Below, piece after piece: positions 1 to 9,030 of a stretch of DNA of 64,000 nucleotides. This DNA comes from Ichthyophis bannanicus (lineage: Eukaryota; Chordata; Amphibia; Gymnophiona; Ichthyophiidae). A program made the position numbers and the translations under genes. The notes below the pieces were generated by a model, which saw only the letters and a list, made by a program, of their open reading frames with translations, was not told where the DNA came from and did no database searches. The stretch covers positions 82,366,662 to 82,430,661 of the forward strand of contig CM066043.1 of assembly GCA_033557465.1 (NCBI GenBank), in the 5' to 3' direction. Every line of letters begins with the position of its first letter. Positions within the stretch are counted from its first letter, which is position 1.

Positions 1-289
1 GCAAAGCATTTATCTTCAGTCCAAAAATAAAACCCCTGAAGAAATAGCTGTGTGTTACAACAATGTCGCTTTGAGGGGAATTTTTCAGTGTACTGTGAAA
101 TGAATAGAATGGCTGAGGATAGCACACATCTGATTTCCTGTAAAGTTAATGACACGTGCCCAAACAAAATTAAAATCGGATTAAAATTAAAATATGGGCT
201 CAACAGCCAATGCTAAAAGTGCTAGGATTGAGGGGATGCGAGTAAGAAAGCAAAAAGAGCAAAGTGAATGCATTAGGGATGCAGGTCCT

Positions 290-720
290 GATATTTAACG
301 TGGTTAACAGACCTACTAATTGCGCTGACTGGGACATTCAGTAGCACTAATGTGAGGTAGTGCCGCTGAATATCTGCAGGAGCTGCCACTTAGTGCCCCA
401 AAGCAAGCAGGCTTACATTGTAACATTCCAGGGGCAGAGCGGGGATGACACCAAGGGATAAATGCGCAGCTGCAATATTGAGCCACTGCCCGGTTATCCC
501 TTGGCAGCCAAAGTTAAGCACAATAGAGGCTGTTCTAGCTTTTGCTAACTGGGTAGCAGCTGAACATCAACACAGCCCGATTAGCTTCTGTGTATCTGGC
601 TGACCTGGATATTCAATGGCAGTGGTCAGATATGGCCCCAGCATTGAATAGCCAGGTCTAAGGTTCAACAGCGACAGCTAGCTGCCGCCACTGAATATTG
701 GCCTCGTACATTTTGGGGTT
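290..720. repeat. Unclassified interspersed repeat, non-coding
   Basis: No coding potential is seen. The stretch contains repeated short phrases such as GCCGCTGAATAT and TAACTGGGTAGCAGC that recur in looser form at 19356-19857 and in the flanks of the mariner insertion (about 4090-4145 and 5314-5400). This suggests a dispersed non-autonomous family. I could not define its termini. Bases 1-289 show nothing I recognise. Confidence 0.3.
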
Positions 721-740
721 CATTTGAGCATGTAAAAATG

Positions 741-3542
741 AAGGAGCCCTTTTACTAAAGTCTGTTAGGTGTTTAATGCACATTTTAGCATGCGCTCATT
801 GTCCACGGTGACCTTGAACATGTGGGCATGACAGTGAGCAAGCGCTGAGATGCCATTTCATTAATTAAGCTATATACCATAAATCTAAAAGTCTAATTGG
901 CTATCGTGTGCTAGCGCAGCAAGTGAGTAAGCATGAACAGTACATTGTCCCCAGTGTGGTGCACCTGTGTTAATTAAATGACTGCTTCTTAGATAAGCTG
1001 GTTCATGAACCAACAAAGAGGGGAAGCTATTTTGGACCTAGTCCTTAGTGGCATGCAGGATCTGCTGCAAGAGATAAGGATGTCGGGGCCACTTGGCAAT
1101 AGTGATCACAGCATGATCGCATTTGATTTAATAAATAAAAGAAGGATGGCAAAGAAATCCACAGTACTCCCATTTAACTTTCAAAATGGAGACTATGATA
1201 AAATGAGGAAAAGAGTTAACAAAAGACTAAAAGGAGCCACTGCAAAGGCTAAAGATTTGCATAAAGCATGAGCATTGTTTAAAAATACTATCTTGGAAGC
1301 CCAGAATAGATGTATTCCACATTTTATGAAAAGTGGAAGAAAGGCCAAAAAACTGCCAGCATGGTTTAAAGGTGAGGTCAGCGAGGCTGTTGCAGCCAAA
1401 AAGACATCTTTCAGGAAATGGAAAAAGGAGCCAAATGATAAAAACGGGAAACATCATAAGCATTGCCAAGTTAGATGTAAGGCATTGATAAGGCAGGCAA
1501 AAAGAGATTTTGAAAAAAAGCTTTCCGTGGAAGCAAAAATGCATAATAAAAACATTTTCAAATACATTCATAGCAAAATACCTGTGAAACAGTCAGTTGG
1601 AACACTGGATGATAGAGAAGTAAGACAAGGCCAGAGTGGAGAGACTAAATGAATTCTTTACTTCGGCCTTTACTGAAGATGATATAGGGAATTTAACCAA
1701 TTTAACCATGGTATATAAAGGTGATGTATCGGAAGAATTGAAAGAAATATCAAAAAATGGGAAGATGTATTACAACTATTTGATAAACGGAAGAGTGCCA
1801 AATCACCTGGACTGGATGGTATATATCCAAAGGTATTAAAAGAACTGAAATATGAGATTGCAGACCTAATATTAGTAATCTGTGAAATATCATTAAAACC
1901 AACTGTAGTACCTGAAGAGTGGAGAATAGCCAATGTAACGCCAGTATTTAAAAAGGGTTCCAGGGGTGATCCGGGAAACTACAGATCTGTGAGTCTCACA
2001 TCAGTACTGGACAAAATGGTAGAAACCATTATAAAGTATAAATTACTGATTATGTATATAGTCATGGTTTAATGTGAGAAAGTCAACATTGATTTAGCAA
2101 AGGAAAGTCTTGTCTTTTTTTTGAAGGCGTCAATAAACAGGTAGATAAAGGTAAGCCGGTTTATATAGTGTATCTGGATTTTCAGAAAGCCTTTGACAAG
2201 GTGAAATTAAAAAGTCATGGGATTGGAGGCAGTGTAGTATTGTGGATCAGAAACTGGTTAAAAGATAGAAGGCAGAGGGTAGGGCTAAATGGCCAATTTT
2301 CTCAATGGAAAAAAGTAAAATAGTGGAGTACCCCAGGAATCTGTGCTGGGCCAGCTGCTTTTTAAGATATTCATGAATGACCTGGAAATGGGAATAAGAA
2401 GTGAGGTGATCAAATTTGCAGATGACACAAAATTTTTCAAAGTTGTTAAAACCCAAGAGGATTATGAAAATTTGCAAGAGGTCCTTGATAAACTGGAAGA
2501 CTTGGCATCCAAATGGCAGATGAAATTTAATGTGGACAAGTGCAAAGTTAAACGTTATGCACCTAGGAAAAAACAACCAAAACTTTGGTTACATGATGCA
2601 AGATACCATCTTAGAAACCACCACCCAGGAAAACAATTTAGGTGTTATCATGGATAATATATTGAAACCCTCTGCCCAGTGTGCAGCAGCAGCCAAGAAA
2701 GCTAATAGAATGCGAGGAAAGGAATGGAGAATAAAACAGAGGATATTATAATGCCTCTATATCATTCCATGGTTCGACTGCACCTTGAATATTGTAATCA
2801 ATTCTGATCGCTGTATCTTAAAAAGGATATAGCGGAATTAGAAAAGGTACAGAAAAGAGCCACCAAAATGGCAAAGAAGATGGAAGGATACCCCTACAAG
2901 GAAAGGCTTAAAAGGTTAGGGCTCTTCAACTTGGAAAAGAGAAGGCTGAAGAAAGATATGATAGAAATCTATAAATTAATGAATGGAGTGATACGGGTTA
3001 ACGTAGATCGGTTGTTTACACCATCAAAAGTAGAAAGAATAGAGGACACGCAATGAAGATACAATATAACCCATTTAAGACTAAAATATTTTTTCACTCA
3101 ACGCGTAATCAAACTCTTGAATTCATTACCGGAGGATATACAGTAGTAAAAGCTGTTAGTGTAGCTAGGTTTAAAAAAAGGTTTGGACAAGTTCCTGGAG
3201 GAAAGGTCCATAAACCATTATTAAAGAGGACCCAGGAAATCCACTGCTTACCCCAGGATGAGCATTGTGGAAGCTGTGGACTTTGGTACCTGCCATGTAG
3301 CTGCCACCTGGATTGGCCACTATTGGAAACAGGATGATGGGCTTGATGGACCTTGGTCTGACCCAGTATGGAATTTCTTATGTTCTTAATTGCACGGCAT
3401 GTTAGCATACATATGCAAGCATTAACTATTGGGAACATCCTCATCACATCCCCAACAGTTACAGCAGAGGCTTTGCACTTAATGTGCTTTAAAAACATAT
3501 ATTAATGCACAACCTTAATGGGATTTAGTAAAAGGGCCCCTA
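741..3542. repeat. Non-autonomous inverted-repeat element (MITE-like), split by a CR1
   Basis: The left end reads GGAGCCCTTTTACTAAA near 743 and the right end, read in reverse complement from about 3541, reads GGGGCCCTTTTACTAAA. The arms face each other and TTAATGCAC-type sequence follows both. Removing the CR1 at 970-3392 leaves an element of about 380 bp. The flanking bases (AAAAATGA and AAAATTGC) resemble an imperfect 8-bp duplication, which would fit a hAT-like origin, but this is inference. No transposase is encoded. Confidence 0.4.
970..3392 (+). mobile_element. CR1 LINE (family A), 5'-truncated, decayed
   Basis: The copy begins inside the endonuclease, where SDHSMI corresponds to the conserved Ser-Asp-His site of APE-type endonucleases (about 1100-1120). 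Reverse transcriptase pieces follow, including FADDTKFF near 2415 with the catalytic Asp pair. WQMKFNVDKCKV is visible near 2515. Several frameshifts and stops break ORF2 between 1270 and 3060. The 3' end carries the family A tail, GGTCTGACCCAGTATGG, then TTATGTTCTTA. The protein would be the target-primed RT/endonuclease of a CR1 element; this copy cannot encode it. Confidence 0.85.
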
Positions 3543-3849
3543 AAATTGCATGCAAATCATTGCATACATGTATACCTACAAATTAAAGCATGTACAATCG
3601 ATCTGTGAACACAAAAAAGCTGTATGCATATAGAAGGCACACAATTAAGATGAATAAGTGCAAAAACATTGGAAAAAAATTCATAAACATTTTAGTTTTA
3701 AATGAAGACTCGCCCTGCACATCCCTAGAATTTATTGTAGTAACTTTTTTATTGCAAGCTTCTAAGATGGTGCTCCCTTTTATCCTTGCACTGACAACGT
3801 GAAGGATTTGGAGACAGCAGGATGGAACCATATAGACACACAAAGACGT

Positions 3850-4042
3850 TATCCATATATCTTCCTGCCTAGACTGTAAATAGCCTGTATATAGTTACCC
3901 CTGTTCTGAATCCAAGTTGTACTACCCGTTCGATGTAAGTGCAGAGCAGGCTCTTCCTACTCTGTACAAAAATGTTACCTGTAAACTGCACCTATTTTAA
4001 AGAGCGCGATATATAAAAGCATTAAATAAATAAATAAATATT
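3850..4042 (+). mobile_element. L2-like LINE 3' end fragment
   Basis: Only the 3' untranslated end is present. It resembles the ends at 14095-14300 and 34050-34183: a stretch ending GCGCGATATATAAAAGCATT followed by repeated TAAA units. Such tandem short tails are usual for L2-clade LINEs. No coding sequence is seen. Bases 3543-3849 hold nothing recognisable. Confidence 0.55.
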
Positions 4043-4308
4043 TAAACCTTGTGGTCAGTGGTTTTTCTTAATGCCAGCCGTGGTGTTTAAGTATGTCATG
4101 TATATTCAGCGCCACTATCTGAAGAAGCAGTGGCACTGAATATATACAAGGGTTATTTTTAAAGGAAGGTCTGATTGGCTGTAGCTTTGTAAATTTTTTC
4201 CCCCTGTAGAAAGAAGCATGCGTGCCGGCTCCTGGCATGCCTTGTGCAAAAGCAGATACCATTTGCAGTCATAGCATCACTTTGTACTGTTTATACTGAG
4301 ATATTAAA

Positions 4309-4737
4309 ATGTTTAAGAAAATTGAGCGGCCCTCCAACTGTGAAATACGGTCTGTGATTCGGTTTTTGAAAGCAAGGACCGTGTCATCAGCGGATATTCA
4401 TCGCCAGATATGTGAGGTGTATGGCCCCAATGCAATGAGTGACAGCAAAGTGCGTAAATGGATGAGATTGTTCAAGGATGGGTGGGAGAATGTCCATGAT
4501 GAACCGCGATAGGGTCGACCTTCAGTAATCACAGAAGATTTGGTGAGCACAGTTGATGCAAAAATTCATGAAGAACGGCAATTCACGATTTCCACTTTGT
4601 CACTGAAATTTCCACAAGTTTCAAGGTCAGTGCTATACAAAATTGTTTCTGAAAAATTGCAGTTCAGAAAATTGTGCTCGCAATGGGTTCCCAGGCTGCT
4701 TTCTGAGGAACACAGTTGCCATAATCTTGCGTGTTGA
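4309..4737 (+). pseudogene. mariner transposase, N-terminal part (left half)
   Basis: The product resembles the N-terminal DNA-binding part of mariner/SETMAR-type transposases: a first helix-turn-helix region (CEIRSVIRFLKARTVSSADI, then KVRKWMRLFKDG), the linker region around GRPS, and a second helix region (FTISTLSLKFPQVSRSVLY). A TAG stop at 4510-4512 breaks the frame where the family usually has a GRPS linker. The sequence stops at RWVPRLLSEEH-like residues near 4715, before the DD34D catalytic domain, because it runs into the inverted half. It is non-functional. Confidence 0.8.
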
Positions 4738-5151
4738 GTTTGTCTGTTTGGCTTTCACTTTGACTGGAGATGACGTGTGTCTCCATTCCATCGACTGCCG
4801 CTTTGATTCTGGAGTCATGTGAGAAACCCATGTCTCGTCCCCTATGACAATGTGGTCCAAAAGTTCATCTCCTTCCTCATTGTATCGGACCAAAAATGTC
4901 AAAGCACTAGCCATTCTCCTTTTTTGGTGTTCCTCGGAAAGCAGCCTGGGAACCCATCGTGAACACAGTTTGTCTCGCCCATTCTTGAACAATCTCACCC
5001 ATTTATGCACTTTGCTGTCACTCATCGCATTGGGGTCGTACACCTCACATATCTGGTGATGAATGTTCGCTGATGACACGGTCCTTGCTGTCAAAAACCG
5101 AATCATAGATCGTATTTCACAGTCGGAGGGCTGCTCAATTGTCTTAAACAT
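4735..5151 (-). pseudogene. mariner transposase fragment with internal deletion (right half)
   Basis: From the start codon at 5151 the first helix-turn-helix is present (CEIRSMIRFLTARTVSSANI). The frame then jumps from LFKNGRDK straight to LCSRWVPRLLSEEH, so about 70 residues covering the linker and second helix are lost. It continues into the catalytic domain with IVIGDETWVSH, which holds the first Asp of the mariner DD34D triad, and ends after TRKIMATVF at the junction with the left half. The second and third catalytic Asp are absent. Confidence 0.8.
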
Positions 5152-5313
5152 TTTAACATCTCAGTATAAACCATACAAAGTGACGCTATGACTGCAAATG
5201 GCATCTGCTTTTGCACAAGGCATGCTGGGAGCCGGCACGCATGCTTGTTTCTACAGGGGGAAAAAATTTACAAAGCTACAGCCAATCGGACCTTACTTTA
5301 AAAATAACCCTCG

Positions 5314-5762
5314 TATATACAGCAGCAAAGTTACCACTACACAGATTGTTGGCAATATTCAACCACTATCCATAGAGCTGACCAGTTAATTTAGGATAGC
5401 CTTTTAGGATTGCGCTGGAGTGGTCTGTAAGAATTTTCAGTGACACTAAACATGCGGAGGATAATTTTATAAACCATATTTGTGTGTAAAATGCTGTTCT
5501 ACATGTGTAAATGGGCTCTTATAAAATTTGGTCTGTGTGGTGCAAGCCAGTGGGTGCTTGCAGAGGCAAGTTCAGGGGCAGAGCTTGGGTGAAATGTGGG
5601 AAAAATCATGATTTATGCACATATTTTATAAACTGCGTGTGGACGCCTGTAATGTGTGGTAACATTTAGGTCTGCTCTTGCACAAGTATAATGTCTGCAC
5701 CTTCAGTCTAGGTATGATTTCTACAGGATTTGTGTTCATATTCTATAAAAGCACATGGGTAC
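5314..5762. repeat. AT-rich MITE-like sequence interrupted by the LTR insertion
   Basis: No coding potential. A phrase near 5465 (AATTTTATAAACCATA) faces a similar inverted phrase near 5740 (TTCTATAAAAGCACATG). Reading 5762 directly into 7030 restores a plausible uninterrupted sequence (GGGTACCTACTTC), which supports the boundaries given for the LTR element. Confidence 0.3.
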
Positions 5763-6679
5763 TGTGATAATGACAGCAATGCTGAGCAGATGGATTGGGA
5801 AAATAATGAGCATTGTACCTTTAAGAGTAAGGACAAGTCAGGTTCCCATAGAAACCGAAAGCTTCTAACTAAAACTGAGCCCAGCCATAGCAGTGACGTA
5901 GGAGCTGAGTGGAACTCTAATGAGTTACACCTGAGTAGCCAGAGGGGTGTGGCTGCTGAAAGACCGTTTTAAACCTGCTTCAGAGCTAGAGTTCAGAAAG
6001 AGAGGTGAAGAGAGAGAGAGCACACAGAAGCCACGAGGCGAGCAACGACAGCAGACAGAGCAACGCAGGCAAGGAAGGCAAAGAGGAGAGCAGCAAAGAG
6101 GGAAACTTTGGAACCCAGAACTAGCAAAGGAGGATTCTGGAGGGTCCATTTCCTTTACCTCGAAAGCACTAGAAGCAAAGCCAAAACCTATGTGGAAACT
6201 ACCTGAAGAAAAGGTAGAAGAGTTTACCTATACGAGGGAGGAAAGCTCTGATTACAGAAAAGGCATTGCGAGTGAGAAAGGTACGTCTGCCATAATTCCT
6301 AGCCAGAGACTTGCTGAGGAGATTGTACAGCAGTTAAAGAACAGTGCTAATAAGAGCAGAGATAGCACTGCTGCGAAAACAGCTCCAGTCAGAAACATTC
6401 TTAGTAAGTGTTTTGAAACAGACGTAAAGGCTGTTGCTAAGAGCTTACGTAAGAATCAGTTTCCTGCACTAGAGAAAGTTACTGCCAATCAGAGGGACAA
6501 CTTTATTGAACAGCTGCAAGAAGTTCTCAGGGACCTGCAGTCTAGAAGTTCCCCCTAAGCAGAATTATAACGATTACAGCGAGGAGATGATTGTTGACGT
6601 AGAAAGCACTCCTGATACAACTGATATCTGTGAGATGGATTGTTCTTTATGTGAGATTGATCACTTGGACCTACGTTAG
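5763..6679 (+). pseudogene. U3-borne ORF of unknown function, copy 1 (frameshifted)
   Basis: I do not recognise this protein. The frame starts with residues CDNDSNAEQMDWE at the first base of the element and matches, residue by residue with gaps, the frame in copy 2 (CDEESMAESMELE). Two frame changes break it: one near 5945-5970 and one near 6554. The middle is Arg/Gln/Glu-rich and of low complexity (about 6000-6110). The C-terminal third is more ordered, with VAKSLRKNQFPALEKV, and the last part ends in MDCSLC plus a few residues before TAG at 6677-6679. About 305 codons are covered. Shared coding sequence between diverged copies suggests past selection on a protein. Confidence 0.55.
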
Positions 6680-6855
6680 ACAACCTTTGCATGAAGGTAA
6701 TGCAAAGTTGTTTTCTCCTGAATGTTTGCTGTGAAGAAACAGTGTGCCATATGCTTTATTTTCTAACTTTGAATTGCTCCTATTTCCTATTGTTTTGGAA
6801 AGTAATCCGTGTCATGTTTTGAGCCAAGAATCTATGTGTGACAGGGAAAACCCCA

Positions 6856-6861
6856 AATAAA
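6856..6861 (+). promoter_or_regulatory. Poly(A) signal AATAAA in LTR copy 1
   Basis: It lies about 180 bp after the end of the U3 frame and is followed by GT-rich sequence. The equivalent signal is present in copy 2 at the matching place. Confidence 0.45.
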
Positions 6862-7757
6862 AATTTATCTGTTCAAATGACCCTCGTGCCACAACACCTT
6901 TGTTTGATAGTAAACCTAGACTACAACTCCCAGCGTACCTTGCTGCTACCTTAGTCAAAAAGGACACTTGAAGACAAAGTAGAGGTCACCCTTGCTCTAG
7001 AGTCACCGGCCCTAGGTGGGGGCAGGATAGTACCTACTTCTTTTTGTAAAAGAAGCTAGAAATAAGTATCTCCCTGCCTTGTTAAGCTATGCACCGCTGA
7101 AAATTCACAGATAGGGAATTTATTCTTTTAGAGGCCACAGGGCTTGGTGCTGACCCCAGTCTTGTATGAGAAGAGTGAGAGGAAGATGTTCTACAACAAT
7201 TTGGGATCTCAGCATACTATTATGCCGGTGATATCTTATTGCTACTGCACACTAGCCCCTCTCTGTCCCGACTTTACACCTCTCAATAATTGCCTTACCC
7301 AGGTATCCTGTTGGCTGAAGGCAAATCATCTCATCCTCAGTCCAAGGAAGACTTCAGCAATCTTGGCTGTCTGGTTTCACTGTATCACCGTCACCATCTC
7401 CTCTTCTCTCTGGGGTCTCTATTCTATTGGTATCTTCCTTCCACTATCTTGGTGTTATTCTTGATTCAGCATTGACGTTTCATGATCACATTAGTTCTGT
7501 CATATGCAGTTCATGTCTCTCTCTCTCTCTGAAAGAGCAGGGCTGTCCGCCCATTTCTTTCCTCTTCATCTTTAACCACTTTGGTTCTATCATTGGCTAT
7601 AGCATGCTTAGATTATTGTAATATTATTTTTGCTGGTCTTCCTAACTATGAATTATTGTGACTACAACTCATATAGAGCACCGTTGTGAAACTGATAGCC
7701 CACATCTCCAGGTTTGATCATATCACTCCTCTATTGATCCATTTTCATTGTATTGCA

Positions 7758-8366
7758 AATAATATCAAAAAGTACCTCCTCATCAATTATGGAATTTACT
7801 GCCATGTATTTCCCAATTTCACCAGAAAAAAATAATGTGAGATTGACAGAACCATCAGAATGGAGCCGTGGGAAATTGTGATTTATAGTACTGTTTCAAC
7901 CATTGCTCCCCTTTTTTTAATCATTGTTTCTCACATATACTCAAATATTTCTCTTTTTATTTATTTTTATTTTTGCAATTTTACCTAAAACTCTCCTTAC
8001 TTTTTGCATTTATGTTAAAAACCTTGTCTCAAGGGGCTTGTATCGGGATGATCCTTCTTTGTAATGCCACCACAATGTTATAAATACTTGCAAACACTTC
8101 AGAACATGCCACACAGTACAACGATGTCCTTTAGTTCATGCAATTCATTGTTTTTAATTTCAACATCCAAAAACTGAATGGGATGTTTATGGCATGCATT
8201 CAAAAATGTTAGATAGACATTGTATGTATTCAACCATATCACAGCAGTTTTCTCACAGCTCCATTCTGATTATTCTTTCACTCTCGCATTAATTTTTTCT
8301 GGTGAGATTGGGAAGCACATGGGAATATACTCCTTAATTGATGAAGAAGTGCTTTTTGATATTATT
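7758..8366. repeat. Foldback element with about 125-bp inverted arms
   Basis: The left arm (about 7758-7885) begins AATAATATCAAAAAG. The right arm (about 8235-8366) is its imperfect reverse complement and ends CTTTTTGATATTATT. Long phrases pair, such as CTCATCAATTA with TTAATTGATGAAG and CCAGAAAAAA with TTTTTTCTGG. The centre of about 350 bp is unrelated and non-coding. It is inserted in the L2 reverse transcriptase. I see no clear target duplication and cannot name a family. Confidence 0.6.
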
Positions 8367-8689
8367 CATTTTGGATTTTCCATCCATTATTATAGAGTTT
8401 GTTTATTTAAGGCGGTCCCCATATATTACAGCATCCATTATAAACTTCTTACTTTGGTCCACAAAACTTTACATACAGGCATCCCGTTTTGTCTTTCTCT
8501 AACATCCTTCATACCCTACAGTGTGTACTCTGTTCAATCCACTCCAATTACATCCAACTCCCCTCTGCCTCACAAGCTAAGCTTGAATCCACTCATCATT
8601 CAGCCTTCTACTTTCTTGGTCCCAGCCTTTGAAATAATCTGTCCCCTGACCTCCAACTAGAAAGCACAGTTACTTACCTGTAACAGGTG

Positions 8690-8850
8690 ATCTCTGGGAA
8701 CAGCAGGAATAAGTCTTCACATATGGGCACGTCGGTACCGACGGAGTCTGTGCGGGAACGCTTCCCAGCGTCCAATCAAAAAGCTTTTGGAAGCATCCCA
8801 CCATGCCTGCGTGCTGCCTTCCCGCCTTTCCCAACTGCCTCTCCTCAGTT
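8690..8850 (+). repeat. Left inverted terminal repeat of the DIRS element
   Basis: About 161 bp pair with 13801-13962 in inverted orientation with few differences. The arm contains CAGGAATAAGTCTTCACATA, the palindrome GTCGGTACCGAC and CAATCAAAAAGCTTTTGGAA. The left end has 27 extra outer bases (8663-8689) not present at the right end. Unequal ends of this kind are typical of DIRS1-like elements. Confidence 0.8.
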
Positions 8851-8935
8851 AAGTTTCAAGCTCAGACAAAGAGAGAGAGAGAGAAGGGAAAGATAGAGAT
8901 AGAGAGATACAACTCCTAGGGGAGGTGGGTGGGTT

Positions 8936-9030
8936 GTGAAGACTTATTCCTGCTGTTCCCAGAGATCACCTGTTACAGGTAAGTAACTGTGCTATCTCCA
9001 GGAACAAGCAGGAATAAGTCTTCACATATG
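8936..9030. other. Internal complementary region (ICR) of the DIRS element
   Basis: Bases 8936-8990 are the exact reverse complement of the outermost left end (from 8663/8664 inward). Bases 8991-9030 are the reverse complement of the outermost right end (from 13962 inward). The two parts abut, so the region equals the reverse complement of a junction formed by joining the right end to the left end. In the accepted DIRS model this region templates completion of the ends and circularisation of the cDNA. It also contains CAGGTAAGT, a perfect vertebrate splice-donor consensus. Confidence 0.75.

Larger units (their letters stand above)
4147..5313. mobile_element. mariner element made of two 5' halves in inverted orientation
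   Basis: Both ends carry the same terminus (GGGTTATTTTTAAAG, then GGTC), flanked by TA on each side (4145-4146 and 5314-5315), the usual mariner target duplication. Both halves then run through the same 5' untranslated sequence to a transposase start codon exactly 162 bp from each end (4309 on plus, 5151 on minus). The halves meet near 4735. The transposase C-terminus and the original 3' end are absent. Termini are therefore intact but no enzyme can be made. The structure is a 1.17 kb imperfect palindrome. Confidence 0.8.
5763..7029 (+). mobile_element. Solo-LTR-like element with coding U3, copy 1
   Basis: It begins TGTGATAATG and shares its course with the better-bounded copy at 59936-61400: an open frame from the first bases, then a non-coding part with an AATAAA at 6856-6861, then a stretch matching the other copy's 3' part (GACCCTCG). 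The four bases GTAC occur immediately before (5759-5762) and after (7030-7033), which fits a 4-bp target duplication. The last two bases are TA where CA is expected, so the 3' boundary is less certain. No protease, RT or integrase is present. Confidence 0.55.

Noticed and set aside
6922..6936. ACTACAACTCCCAGC, resembling a ZNF143/Staf binding site
   Set aside because: It lies in the 3' part of LTR copy 1 rather than near a start site, and copy 2 does not keep the word. Probably chance.
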